Below are positions 8,988-17,727 of a stretch of 62,758 nt of DNA, in pieces. The translations under genes were made by a program, and so were the position numbers. The stretch is from an uncultured Victivallales bacterium (GTDB taxonomy: Bacteria > Verrucomicrobiota > Lentisphaeria > Victivallales > UBA1829): assembly GCA_944390735.1 (NCBI GenBank), contig CALXRL010000053.1, positions 1 through 62,758 of the forward strand, in the 5' to 3' direction. Below the pieces are notes generated by a model that searched no databases, was not told where the DNA came from, and worked only from the letters and a program-made list of their open reading frames with translations. Every line of letters begins with the position of its first letter. Positions within the stretch are counted from its first letter, which is position 1.

Positions 8988-10202
8988 ATGCCGAACGTTT
9001 ATCGAATGACTGTGACCAGTTCCCGACAGGAGGGAACGGCGCAGAAAAATGAACCGGTTTTCTTTTTTCCGACGGTCTACTGCAATGAAACGCCGCTCTA
9101 TCACGGAGTCGTCCGCTGGGAGCTCCGCCGGAACCTGACGGAGCTGGCGGGGGAGGGCGAGATTTCTCTGGAGAATCGTGTGCCCTTTCTGCGCTGTTCC
9201 TCGCCGGAAGCGGCGTATCTGAAAGGGGTGTTCCGGTTTGTCTCGGAGGAGGGGCAGGAGCTTTGTCAGGAGATCGGGGTGCTGGTGGATCCGGAAGAGT
9301 TGAAGCCGGCACTGGAGGTTCCGGCGGATTTTGATGCGTTCTGGGATCGTCAGAGGAAGCGTCTTGCTTCGGTCCCCCTGCATTTGAATCTCCGGCCGCT
9401 GCCGACCTCGGGGCCGGAGATCGAGGCGTTTGATCTTTCGGCCGACTGCGTCGGGATGCCGGTGCGGGGAGAACTGCTGCGTCCGGCGGAGCGACGGGGA
9501 ACGCTTCCTGCGATTATTGTTCCGCAGGGGGCGGGGGTGCGTTCCGCGGGCGTCGGAACGGCTCAGTACTGGGCGGCGCGCGGTTTTCTGGCGCTGGACA
9601 TCAACGCCCATGGAATTGAAAACGGCAGGGATCCTTCCTATTACCGCGAACTTTCGGAGGGGGCGCTGCTGGATTATCCCGCACGCGGATTCGATTCGGG
9701 CGATCCGGAAAAGGCCTATGCGCTTGGGATCTTTCTGCGGATGAAACGGGCGATCGAGGCCGTGGCGTCGCTGCCGGAATGGGATGGGCGCAATCTGATT
9801 GTCTACGGAGGGAGCCAGGGGGCGTGGCAGGCGTTTGCAGGAGCGTATCTGGATTCGCGGGTCAGCACGCTGGCCGCATGGATTCCGGCGGGATCGGACA
9901 TGTTCAACGGCGGCTGGCCGTGCCAGGGGGCGATGCCCTGCCGGTCGGATCGGAGAGCGGAGTATGCGAAGACGCTGCCCTATTTCGACAACTGCTCGTT
10001 TGCGTCCCGACTGCGGATCCCGGTGGGAATCATTGCCGGACTGATCGACAATGTCTGCAAGGCGGACGGCGTCATGGCGGTGTACAACAGCTGTCCGTCG
10101 GAGAAGAAGGAGCTTTCTCTGCACTATCAGATGGGGCACGAGACGCCCGAGAATCTGCGCACCGCTCTGGACGCCTTTGTCATGCGCAATCTCCAACAAT
10201 AA
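8988..10202 (+). CDS. AXE1-family acetyl-xylan / cephalosporin-C deacetylase-like esterase
   Basis: A 404-residue alpha/beta hydrolase of the acetyl xylan esterase (AXE1) family. The nucleophile motif is GGSQG in LIVYGGSQGAW, the acid Asp is in GIIAGLIDNVC, and the His is in YQMGHETP. The family also uses an oxyanion block near VPQGAG. An N-terminal region of about 110 residues (VFFFPTVYCNETPLYHGVVRW) looks like an added beta-sandwich, as seen in family members from PVC bacteria. Such enzymes remove acetyl groups from xylo-oligosaccharides or related sugars. No signal peptide is present, so it probably acts on imported oligosaccharides. It has its own promoter and is 12 bases upstream of the kinase-like gene. 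Confidence 0.85.
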   Translation: MPNVYRMTVTSSRQEGTAQKNEPVFFFPTVYCNETPLYHGVVRWELRRNLTELAGEGEISLENRVPFLRCSSPEAAYLKGVFRFVSEEGQELCQEIGVLVDPEELKPALEVPADFDAFWDRQRKRLASVPLHLNLRPLPTSGPEIEAFDLSADCVGMPVRGELLRPAERRGTLPAIIVPQGAGVRSAGVGTAQYWAARGFLALDINAHGIENGRDPSYYRELSEGALLDYPARGFDSGDPEKAYALGIFLRMKRAIEAVASLPEWDGRNLIVYGGSQGAWQAFAGAYLDSRVSTLAAWIPAGSDMFNGGWPCQGAMPCRSDRRAEYAKTLPYFDNCSFASRLRIPVGIIAGLIDNVCKADGVMAVYNSCPSEKKELSLHYQMGHETPENLRTALDAFVMRNLQQ

Positions 10203-10214
10203 AAGAGGTGTCTC

Positions 10215-11036
10215 ATGGGGATGACTCAGGAACAGGCGGGATATGCCGCGGAACGGGTTCGGGAAGGGGGATTCTCCTTTCTGATTGCCGCATCCGTCCG
10301 CAGCGGGGAGTTCCGGAATGCGCTTCCGCGACTTGATTCGCTCATTGATACCGGAAACAAATGCAAGGATTCGAGATCCACCACGGCATCCATCTGCGAC
10401 CTTCCCGGCTGCGGGACGGTGTTTGTCAAACGGACAAACAACAAGGGGCTGCGCTTCACTTTGCGCTATCTGTTCCGTCCGGCGCGGGCATTTCGTGCGG
10501 CGCGTGCGGCGGATCGTCTCCACCGGGCCGGAATTGAGACGCCCGCGGTGCTGGCGGTCGGCGAGCATCGCCGCTGCCGCGTGCTGCTGGGCGGATATCT
10601 GATCAACGAAAGAAAACAGAACGTGACGGAAGCGTACCACGTTCTGTTGAACGCCGAAAATCCGGGCCGGTGCGTCGCGGAGATTATGGAAAAGGCGGGA
10701 CGGCTGCTTGCTTCGATCCATCTTCAGCATGTGATCCACCGGGATTTCAAACTGGCGAACATCTATTTCAGCGGAGACGGCTCCTGCGGAGTCTGGGATC
10801 TGGATGGCGCACGGATCTATCCCTCTTCCGTTCCGCAGAGTCTGATGATGGTGGATCTGGCCCGGCTGGTGGCTTCTGCTCTCAGCGTGCTGAAGCTCCG
10901 GAAGGAACGCTTTGAACCGGATCTCCGGGGGATGTGCGGACAGCTGGCGGAGGCGTACTCCTCCTGTTCCCCGTCGCTTTCGGTGGCCGGGGTGGCGATT
11001 GAAGCGGCGCTTCAGAAGTTCTTTCCGCAGCCATGA
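10215..11036 (+). CDS. Lipopolysaccharide kinase (Kdo/WaaP)-like protein
   Basis: A 273-residue protein with a small kinase fold of the Kdo/WaaP type. A candidate ATP-contacting lysine is in VFVKR (K72), the catalytic loop is VIHRDFKLANIY with D177 and N182, and the metal-binding motif is WDLDGAR (D195/D197). It belongs with LPS core heptose/Kdo kinases and related eukaryotic-like kinases and probably acts at the cytoplasmic face on a lipid A/core sugar; the substrate is inferred. GAGGTG precedes the ATG at 10215; a second ATG at 10221 is possible. The stop overlaps the comEC start (ATGA), so the two are translationally coupled. Confidence 0.8.
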   Translation: MGMTQEQAGYAAERVREGGFSFLIAASVRSGEFRNALPRLDSLIDTGNKCKDSRSTTASICDLPGCGTVFVKRTNNKGLRFTLRYLFRPARAFRAARAADRLHRAGIETPAVLAVGEHRRCRVLLGGYLINERKQNVTEAYHVLLNAENPGRCVAEIMEKAGRLLASIHLQHVIHRDFKLANIYFSGDGSCGVWDLDGARIYPSSVPQSLMMVDLARLVASALSVLKLRKERFEPDLRGMCGQLAEAYSSCSPSLSVAGVAIEAALQKFFPQP

Positions 11037-13183
11037 GAGGAGCTCCGCTGCGACAGTTCGCAACCGGATATCCCTGTTTTGTCGCGGTGGCCGGGATTCT
11101 GAATGCCTCGCTGCTCTGGCTGCTGAGGGAGGAGAGTTCTCCGGGTGCGCTTTTTCTGTCGATGACGCCCGGGGTCCTGACGGCCTGGTTCCTCTTCGGA
11201 AGCCGGGAAGCTCTGCTGAAATTTGTGCTGCCCTCTCTGCTGGTCTGCGCGTCGATTTTCGTCTGTTCAACGGAACGGGGATTGGAAACCCTGCTCTCCA
11301 AAAACGGAGAAACCGGAGCGGAGATCGAGGCGGTGCTGGAGGATTCTTCGCTTTGCGGGGGATCGCCGGGCTGGCTGAAGAACGCGCCGTCGAATATCAC
11401 GGCCCGGGTGACACGTTTCCGCTATACCGATCAGGACATCTGGCGGGAAAGCCCGGGGCGGGTCTTTCTGCGTCTTCCCCGTCACCTCGCGTTTCCTCCC
11501 GGATACGGGGATACGCTTCGACTCCGAGGCAGTTTCCGCCGGATCGAAGTGCTGCCTCTGCCCGGTGCGTTCGAATACGGCACTTATGCCCGCGTGCGCG
11601 GAATCCGATATCAGTTTACGGCGACGGATGCGCTCCCGGTGCGAAAAGGCGACTCCCTTCTGCGGCGTCTCTACGATTTCCGCGGCTTCCTTCTGACCGG
11701 ATTCGGAAAGGGAATGCGTCATGAGGAGTCCCGACAGGTCTCTTCGGCATTGCTGTTCGGCATGAAACAGGGGATCGACGCGGAAACCCGGAACGATTTT
11801 CTGCACAGCGGGACCATTCATGTGCTCTCGGTCAGCGGACTGCATGTGGGACTTTTTTTCAGTGTGCTGATCCTGTTTCTCCGTTTTTTCCCGTTTGCAA
11901 TTCGCTGGTTCCTGGTGCTGGTTCCGGTCTTTGTCTATGCGCTTTCGACCGGAATGCAGGGGCCGGCGTTCCGGGCGTTTGTGATGTTCGCCGTCTGGTG
12001 TGTCCTCCGCGCATTCCTCCTGCGGACAAAACCGCTGAACACGATTGCCTTTGCCGCACTGCTGCTGATGCTCTGGAATCCGGCCGTGCCGCTGGATATC
12101 GGATTTCAGTTTTCGTTCCTCTGTGTTTTCTTTCTGCTCTTCAGCGCGGATTTCCTCTCGGGGGTCCGGAATGCGATGACGGCAAGGTGGAAGTTCGCGG
12201 AGAAGGGAATGTCTCCTCTGCGGCGATGGGGGATCGGATTCCTCTCCGTAAGCGTGATCGCTTCCCTGATCGCTTACCTGAGCAGCTTTGCCATTTCGAT
12301 GTTTCATCAGGGGCTCTTCTCCCCCTGGGCGGTTCCGGCCTATTTGCTGATGTCTCCGTTTGCATGGCTCTGCTTTGCGGTGTTTGTGCTCGGAGTGCTC
12401 TTCTTCTGGGTACCGGGAATGCTCCCGTTCTGCGGCTGGCTGATGGATCCGCTGCTGCTGGTGCTGAAAGGCATCTCCCGTCTTTTCGGCGAGTCCGGAT
12501 ATGTGTATACCGCGCAGACTCCATGGTGGTATGCGCTGCTTTTTCTGGTGCTTCTGGGAATCCTGCTGTCGGTCAGAAGCCGGAAATGGTTTGCCGTCTG
12601 TTCCATTGCACTCATGACGCTCCTGTTCGGCGCGATTGCCGCCCCGCGCTTTCTGCCGCCGGAACTCCTGGTGCTGAGCGGCGGAGGGAAACGTCCGATG
12701 CTGGTCCTCTGCTCTCCCGCCTCCTCCCGGGCCGTCGTCATCAATGTACCGGATTACGAGTCGGCGCGCGGTGCGGCCGCGTTCCTGCGCACAAGAGGGA
12801 TCCTTCAGGTCGAAGAGCTCTTTTTCGAAGGCGGCCGGAAGGAAAACTGTGAAGGCGCCCGCGCCTTCCTTTCCCAGCAGCATGTCCGCGTGATTGTCCT
12901 TCCGACCCCGCCGCGTGCCAACGCCGTCTACATTCGCAGAGCGCTTGCCGCCGCCGCGGAACAGGGGATCCTTTCCACGCGCTTCTCCCTCTTTCTGACC
13001 CCGGAGCGGAAGGCTCCTTCTATCCGCTTCCGCTGCGGCGGCCCCTGGAAAAATGTGGAACTTCTCCTGCGCGATCTTCCGGAAGGCGGACTTCAGCTTG
13101 AGGTCCTGAAATCGGGAGTTCCGCTGCATTCACTGCATCTGCCCCTGAGCGCGGAAAAACGCATCGCGCTTCTTCCCCTGTGA
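11033..13183 (+). CDS. comEC: ComEC/Rec2-family DNA uptake channel
   Basis: A 716-residue inner-membrane protein of the ComEC family, the channel that brings single-stranded DNA into the cytoplasm during natural transformation. After two or three N-terminal helices comes the soluble DUF4131/OB-like region (about 75-205). The Competence domain follows, with the signature HSGTIHVLSVSGLHVG beginning at H258 and at least seven helices. The last ~130 residues (from LLVLSGGGKRPML) occupy the place of the metallo-beta-lactamase-like domain but lack the HxHxDH metal motif and are short, so that domain is degenerate or lost. Coupling to a kinase-like gene is unusual. A bidirectional terminator follows. 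Confidence 0.9.
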   Translation: MRGAPLRQFATGYPCFVAVAGILNASLLWLLREESSPGALFLSMTPGVLTAWFLFGSREALLKFVLPSLLVCASIFVCSTERGLETLLSKNGETGAEIEAVLEDSSLCGGSPGWLKNAPSNITARVTRFRYTDQDIWRESPGRVFLRLPRHLAFPPGYGDTLRLRGSFRRIEVLPLPGAFEYGTYARVRGIRYQFTATDALPVRKGDSLLRRLYDFRGFLLTGFGKGMRHEESRQVSSALLFGMKQGIDAETRNDFLHSGTIHVLSVSGLHVGLFFSVLILFLRFFPFAIRWFLVLVPVFVYALSTGMQGPAFRAFVMFAVWCVLRAFLLRTKPLNTIAFAALLLMLWNPAVPLDIGFQFSFLCVFFLLFSADFLSGVRNAMTARWKFAEKGMSPLRRWGIGFLSVSVIASLIAYLSSFAISMFHQGLFSPWAVPAYLLMSPFAWLCFAVFVLGVLFFWVPGMLPFCGWLMDPLLLVLKGISRLFGESGYVYTAQTPWWYALLFLVLLGILLSVRSRKWFAVCSIALMTLLFGAIAAPRFLPPELLVLSGGGKRPMLVLCSPASSRAVVINVPDYESARGAAAFLRTRGILQVEELFFEGGRKENCEGARAFLSQQHVRVIVLPTPPRANAVYIRRALAAAAEQGILSTRFSLFLTPERKAPSIRFRCGGPWKNVELLLRDLPEGGLQLEVLKSGVPLHSLHLPLSAEKRIALLPL

Positions 13184-13230
13184 GAACTGCCGTTTCCCCG
13201 GTTTTCTGATTTTCCGGCGGAGAAACGGTC

Positions 13231-13276
13231 AAAAAAAATCCGGACCGGTGCAATTCCGGTCCGGATTCTTTTTTTT
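13231..13276. terminator. Bidirectional rho-independent terminator
   Basis: The stem AATCCGGACCGG / CCGGTCCGGATT (13237-13248 and 13256-13267) is flanked by eight A on the left and eight T on the right. It can end both comEC (plus) and the oxidoreductase operon (minus). Confidence 0.92.
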
Positions 13277-13296
13277 CGCTTCAAGCGAATCCGTTC

Positions 13297-14769
13297 TCAG
13301 AAGCGGACCGCTTTCTTGCCCTCGTAAAACGCACAGATGTTCAGTTTGATGACTTCGGGTTTTTTATTGAAGCAGTCGATGATGGCCTCTTCAAAAGCGC
13401 GGTCGAAGTCCATCTTGTCGGCTCCTTCCAGATAGCGGTCGATGAGGATCGCGGAAAGAGCTCCCATGATGACCGAGTTCGCACATTTGAGACTTCCCAG
13501 TCCCAGCGCGATGTCGAGCGCCTTGATGCCGAAGACCGGATGGCTGTCCGCAATGTGAGTCGGCACACGCATGGTGGAACTGTCGTAGACCAGCACCCCG
13601 TTCGGTTTCAGCTCGTGCATGAACTTGTCGAGCGCGACCTGCGTCATGGCGATCAGCAGATTGCAGTTGTCGTCGATGACCGGTGATCCGATGAGGTTTC
13701 TGCTCAGAATCACCGAGCAGTTCGCGGAGCCTCCGCGCTGTTCCGGACCGTAGGAGGGCAGCCAGGTGACATTGAAGTTCCTGAGCTTTCCCATGGTCGC
13801 CAGCATGATGCCGAGACTCAGAATGCCCTGTCCGCCGAATCCAGCGATCTTGATTCTGCGCTCGTTTTCGAAAATCTTCGACTGATTTTTAAAGTCCGAC
13901 GCAACCCCGATGTTCAGCTTCGGCGGGAACAGCACCTTTTTCACCGATTCCGGATCGTGAACCGGCCGGATCGCGTAGTGCTTCACCTTGCTTTCCGGTT
14001 CATCGCGGAAGCACCCGAGCGGGAAGTAGCGCGACATCTGTTCGTCAATGAACGCATTGATGGTCTTTGCATTCATCTTCAGATTGACCGGACAGGGCGA
14101 AAGGATCTCCACCAGCGAGAAGCCCTTTCTCTCCTTGAGGTTGGCCACCGCCTTGCGGATCGCCTTCCGGGCCTGCATGATCTTGGCCGTGGACGTCAGC
14201 GCCACACGTTCAATGTAGACCGGAGCGGCAAGCGTGTTGACCATTTCGCAGACTTTGATCGGATAGCCGTCGTTCTCAATCTGTCTTCCGCAGGGACTTG
14301 TGACGGTTTTCTGACCGGGAAGGGTGGTCGGCGCCATCTGCCCCCCGGTCATTCCGTAGGTCGAGTTGTTCACAAAAAAGACGCTCATGCTTTCCCCGCG
14401 GTTCGCCGCCTGGAGAAACTCGTTGAGCCCGATGGCGGCAAGGTCGCCGTCGCCCTGATAGGAGATGACAAAGTCATCCGGCAGCGCCCTTGCCAGTCCG
14501 GTTCCGACCGCCGGCGCGCGTCCGTGGGGAACGGAGATCCCCCCGCAGTTGTAGTAATAATAGGAAAATACCGCGCAGCCGACCGGCGCAATGATGACCG
14601 TCCTGTCCTGAATGCCCTGATCCTCAATGGCTTCCGCAATGAGCTTGTGCAGAATCCCGTGGCCGCATCCCGGACAGTAGTGCATATTTTTCTTGATCGG
14701 TCCCGGGCGGCGCTCGAAGGTGTCGAAAAAGACCTTGGATTTCCCGAATTTCACATGTTCTTCCGTCAT
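13297..14769 (-). CDS. 2-oxoacid:ferredoxin oxidoreductase, fused beta and gamma subunits
   Basis: A 490-residue fusion. Residues 1-290 are the thiamine-diphosphate-binding beta subunit: CPGCGHG at 32-38, the diphosphate/Mg motif GDGDLAAIG (107-114) and NNSTYGMTGGQ. From about residue 304 the gamma subunit follows, with RRIKIAGFGGQG and PSYGPEQRGG. The complex oxidatively decarboxylates a 2-oxoacid to acyl-CoA and reduces ferredoxin; the KOR/VOR branch (2-oxoglutarate or branched-chain oxoacids) fits best. Most relatives encode beta and gamma separately. The gene overlaps the alpha subunit upstream by 4 bases and is the last of a delta-alpha-betagamma operon. Confidence 0.93.
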   Translation of the reverse strand: MTEEHVKFGKSKVFFDTFERRPGPIKKNMHYCPGCGHGILHKLIAEAIEDQGIQDRTVIIAPVGCAVFSYYYYNCGGISVPHGRAPAVGTGLARALPDDFVISYQGDGDLAAIGLNEFLQAANRGESMSVFFVNNSTYGMTGGQMAPTTLPGQKTVTSPCGRQIENDGYPIKVCEMVNTLAAPVYIERVALTSTAKIMQARKAIRKAVANLKERKGFSLVEILSPCPVNLKMNAKTINAFIDEQMSRYFPLGCFRDEPESKVKHYAIRPVHDPESVKKVLFPPKLNIGVASDFKNQSKIFENERRIKIAGFGGQGILSLGIMLATMGKLRNFNVTWLPSYGPEQRGGSANCSVILSRNLIGSPVIDDNCNLLIAMTQVALDKFMHELKPNGVLVYDSSTMRVPTHIADSHPVFGIKALDIALGLGSLKCANSVIMGALSAILIDRYLEGADKMDFDRAFEEAIIDCFNKKPEVIKLNICAFYEGKKAVRF

Positions 14770-15848
14770 GCTCTGTCTCCTCCCTTCGCGTTGATGATCG
14801 CAACGGCCTTTTCACTGATTTCCGCAACGGAGGGTATGTTGCCGCCGAGACGGTATGCCAGATGAACCGGAAGCTCGCAGTTGATCGCAAGTTTGACATC
14901 CTCGATCATCTGTCCCGGACTCAGCTCGATGCAGAGAAACGCCCTGGTCTTCCCGCTGCGCGCAATTTTTTTCAATGCGCGCTCCGGGAACGGAAACACC
15001 ATTTTCGGACGCAGCATGCCGACCTTCCAGCCCTGCTGACGCAGCCGGCTGACCGCCGTCCGTGCAATTCGCGCGGAGATCCCGTAGGCCACCAGAACCA
15101 GTTCGGCATCCTCCGTGAAGAACTCTTCCGCGGACTGTTCGTTTTCCTGAACCGTCCGGTATTTTTCCTGAAGAAGATGATTCCTGCGTTCCAGATCGTC
15201 ATTTTCCAGATAGATCGTCGTCAGATAATTGGCTTCGCCGTTGGTTTTGTTTGTGATTTTCCATTCCGGATCATACACATAGGTGGTCGGTTCCGGCAGC
15301 GTGACCGATTCCATCATCTGCCCGATGACGCCGTCGGCAAGGATGTATCCCGGCATGCGGTACTTTTCGCAGAGAGAAAAGGCATGGTAGCCTGCGTCGC
15401 ACATCTCCTGCACCGATTCCGGCGTGAAGACCAGACAGCGATAGGCTCCGTGGCCTCCGCCTTTCACCACCTGGAAGTAGTCGGACTGTTCCGGACTGAT
15501 GTTGCCCAGTCCGGGGCCTCCGCGCATGATGTCGACAATCACCGCCGGAAGCTCAAACGCCGCCAGATAACTGACCGCTTCCTGTTTCAGACTGATGCCC
15601 AGTCCGGAACTGCCTGTCATCACCCGTTTTCCTGCGGCGCTGGCTCCGATCACCATGTTGATTGCACTGATCTCCGATTCCGCCTGCAGAAACGTGCGGT
15701 TCAGTTTCGGAAACAGCGCGGCGGAAGAGTGCGCCACCTCGCTCGCCGGCGTGATCGGATACCCGTAAAAGGCGTCGCAGCCCGCCAGCAGCGCCCCGTA
15801 GACGACCGCTTCATTGCCCTTCAGCAGCAGACGATTCAAATATTCCAT
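14766..15848 (-). CDS. vorB: 2-oxoacid:ferredoxin oxidoreductase alpha subunit (VorB-like)
   Basis: A 360-residue alpha subunit containing the pyrimidine-binding and domain II parts. Conserved blocks are LLKGNEAVVYGALLAGCDAF-type N-terminus, YPITPASEV, FLQAESEISAINMVIGA, MTGSSGLGISLKQE and MRGGPGLGNISPEQSDYFQ. These match subunits named VorB (3-methyl-2-oxobutanoate dehydrogenase) and KorA. The oxoacid is not decided by sequence. It is preceded by the ferredoxin subunit gene (9-base gap) and followed by the beta-gamma fusion with a 4-base overlap, so all three are co-translated. Confidence 0.93.
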   Translation of the reverse strand: MEYLNRLLLKGNEAVVYGALLAGCDAFYGYPITPASEVAHSSAALFPKLNRTFLQAESEISAINMVIGASAAGKRVMTGSSGLGISLKQEAVSYLAAFELPAVIVDIMRGGPGLGNISPEQSDYFQVVKGGGHGAYRCLVFTPESVQEMCDAGYHAFSLCEKYRMPGYILADGVIGQMMESVTLPEPTTYVYDPEWKITNKTNGEANYLTTIYLENDDLERRNHLLQEKYRTVQENEQSAEEFFTEDAELVLVAYGISARIARTAVSRLRQQGWKVGMLRPKMVFPFPERALKKIARSGKTRAFLCIELSPGQMIEDVKLAINCELPVHLAYRLGGNIPSVAEISEKAVAIINAKGGDRA

Positions 15849-15857
15849 GACTGCACC

Positions 15858-16085
15858 TCAATCTTCCGTTTCCGTGATTTCATAAACGGTGACGGCCCCC
15901 GGTTCGGGACACTGATAAAAACACGAGCCGCACCCGATGCAGCCCTCCTTTGTCACGCAGACATACGCATATCCCATCTCATTGAGATGAGTTCCCTGCT
16001 CCAGAATGCCCCGCGGACAGGCAAGGACGCAGCGTCCGCACCCCTTGCACTCCTCCGGTTCAATTTTGACGCGGTAACGTTTCAT
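15858..16085 (-). CDS. 4Fe-4S ferredoxin-type delta subunit of the oxoacid oxidoreductase
   Basis: The 75-residue protein has two 4Fe-4S motifs: CKGCGRCVLACP (residues 14-25) and CIGCGSCFYQCPEPGAV. It is the electron-transfer subunit that moves electrons from the thiamine centre to soluble ferredoxin. It is the first gene of the three-gene oxidoreductase operon, placed 9 bases before the alpha subunit. Confidence 0.93.
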   Translation of the reverse strand: MKRYRVKIEPEECKGCGRCVLACPRGILEQGTHLNEMGYAYVCVTKEGCIGCGSCFYQCPEPGAVTVYEITETED

Positions 16086-16148
16086 TGACTTTCCTTTCCT
16101 TCTCCTCTCCCGGAAGCGCGAAGTTCCGCACTCTTCCGGGAGTTCCGC

Positions 16149-16724
16149 TCACAAGAACTGCGCAACGTCTCCGGGCGCATATTTCGGAACATGGATCACA
16201 TCATTCTCATCCAGACTGTATTTGGTGGAATCGCCTTTGTGAATCCGTTCCATGACAGGTGTTTCCGCAGGATATCCCAGGGCCACCAGATAGACCGTCG
16301 TCAGATTGTCGAGCTTGAGCAGTTCATTGACTTTCGCTTTGTTGAACGCGCCGATCCAGCAGGATCCGAGTCCGAGATCGGTCGCGGCAAGGAGAATGTT
16401 TTCGATGGCGGCTCCCGCGTCGGCGCTTCCGGATGCGCTTTCCCCCTGGTTCTGGGTGCAGACCGCGATAAAGGCGGTCGGCGAGGTCTCTCCCAGTTTG
16501 GGATCGCGCGCCGGCCGGACATGACCGCCCCATGCCGTCTGCGCAAAAATCTGCGCCAGAAGTTCTTTCCCGCGGATGATGAAATAGCGCAGCGGCTGGG
16601 TGTTCCCCGCCGAGGGCGCTCGCGTCGCCGCGTCAATCAGACTCAGAAGAACCGTGTCTTCAATTTTGTCCTGTTTGAATCGTCTGATGCTTCTGCGTGT
16701 GTTCAAAACTTCTGTAAAATTCAT
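16149..16724 (-). CDS. Nitroreductase-family FMN oxidoreductase
   Basis: A 191-residue protein of the nitroreductase fold. The N-terminal MNFTEVLNTRRSIRRF block holds the FMN-phosphate Arg residues, RAPSAGNTQPLRYFII is the second FMN contact, and DAGAAIENILLAATDLGLGSCWIGAF is the conserved helix and glycine turn. These enzymes use NAD(P)H to reduce nitro compounds, quinones or flavins; the substrate is unknown. It lies 27 bases after the YceD-like gene and 63 bases upstream of the ferredoxin subunit on the same strand. AAAGGAA precedes the start. Confidence 0.88.
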   Translation of the reverse strand: MNFTEVLNTRRSIRRFKQDKIEDTVLLSLIDAATRAPSAGNTQPLRYFIIRGKELLAQIFAQTAWGGHVRPARDPKLGETSPTAFIAVCTQNQGESASGSADAGAAIENILLAATDLGLGSCWIGAFNKAKVNELLKLDNLTTVYLVALGYPAETPVMERIHKGDSTKYSLDENDVIHVPKYAPGDVAQFL

Positions 16725-16751
16725 GGTTCCATTCCTTTCGTTGGATTGGGG

Positions 16752-17225
16752 TTAGAATTTAAGTTCATCCAGAGCGTCCCACGGCGAGTCGGCCGGAGGC
16801 GGTTCCTCCCGGTCGCCGCAGCTGCAGGGATGGTCATTCAGATTCGCGCCGCACCTGGGACACAGGCCCCGGCACGTCTCCTTGCAGTGAAAGGCTACCG
16901 GCAGCGTCAGAAGAATATCCTCGCGGATCTCGTTGGAGATGTCCACCACCTGGCCCGCGACTCCCTCGTACAGATGACAGACATCCGGAATGCTGACATT
17001 GACCTTCAGCGGCTTCAGACACCGCGCGCATTCCGCCGCGATTTTCGCCTTCACCGTTCCGGTTACCAGAAGATCGTTGCCCGCCATCGTCGCGGAAAGA
17101 TGATACTCCACCGGTCCGACCGCCCGCGGATACGAGTGCGGATCCAGTTCCAGAAAATCCCCGCTCTCCGTTCCGTCGACCGCCAGCGGCAGATCGCCGA
17201 TGTGCATGGTGTTGATTTTAATCAT
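16752..17225 (-). CDS. YceD/DUF177 family protein (23S rRNA accumulation factor)
   Basis: The 157-residue protein is read from the ATG at 17225, which overlaps the coaD stop (ATGA); the frame extends further but only into coaD. The DUF177 core CARCLKPL and the acidic segment EIREDILLTLPVAFHCKETC are present, followed by a Cys-rich tail (CRGLCPRCGANLN, CSCGD) that could bind a metal. YceD is linked to rRNA and large-subunit assembly and usually sits next to rpmF. Here the following gene is a nitroreductase instead, so the L32 gene has been separated. Confidence 0.85.
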   Translation of the reverse strand: MIKINTMHIGDLPLAVDGTESGDFLELDPHSYPRAVGPVEYHLSATMAGNDLLVTGTVKAKIAAECARCLKPLKVNVSIPDVCHLYEGVAGQVVDISNEIREDILLTLPVAFHCKETCRGLCPRCGANLNDHPCSCGDREEPPPADSPWDALDELKF

Positions 17226-17707
17226 GATGCCCGTCCGAACTTCCGGCGCATCGCCTCCGCGACAACCGGGGGAACAAACGAGGAAACGTCTCCCCCGCAT
17301 TTGGCGATCTCCTTGATCAGCCGGGAACTGACATAGGAGTATTCCGGACTTGGCATCATAAACAATGTCTCACACTTCTCATTGAGTCCGCGGTTCATCA
17401 GCGCCATCTGAAATTCATATTCGAAGTCGGAGACCGCGCGCAGTCCGCGGATCACCGCGCTGGCGTCGAATTTCTCCAGCGCATTGACCAGAAGACCGTT
17501 GAAATGCGAAATCTCAATGTTTCTGACATCCCTGCATGCGCTTCGCAGGAGTTCCATCCGTTCCTCCGTGGTGAACAGCGGGCTTTTTTCCGCGTTGGCC
17601 GCAACGGCGATCACCACCCGGTCGAAAATGGAACTGGCGCGCAGCGCCACGTCGATATGTCCGTTCGTCACGGGATCGAAACTGCCGGGATATAATATCG
17701 TTCTCAC
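17222..17707 (-). CDS. coaD: Phosphopantetheine adenylyltransferase
   Basis: CoaD catalyses the fourth step of coenzyme A synthesis, joining ATP and 4'-phosphopantetheine. The 161-residue protein has the nucleotidyltransferase motif YPGSFDPVTNGHID at its start, NGLLVNA, VIRGLRAVSDFEYE and the second signature SSRLIKEIAKCGGDV. The start is a GTG at 17707 preceded by GGAAGGA. The frame is open upstream without similarity to any CoaD, so the extension is rejected. It overlaps the YceD-like gene by ATGA. Confidence 0.96.
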   Translation of the reverse strand: MRTILYPGSFDPVTNGHIDVALRASSIFDRVVIAVAANAEKSPLFTTEERMELLRSACRDVRNIEISHFNGLLVNALEKFDASAVIRGLRAVSDFEYEFQMALMNRGLNEKCETLFMMPSPEYSYVSSRLIKEIAKCGGDVSSFVPPVVAEAMRRKFGRAS

Positions 17708-17727
17708 TTGCGGATGTCCTTCCTTAC

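Noticed and set aside
8964..11270. Open frame of 768 codons on the minus strand
   Set aside because: Antisense to the esterase and kinase genes, extremely rich in Arg, His and Pro, no start signal, no family.
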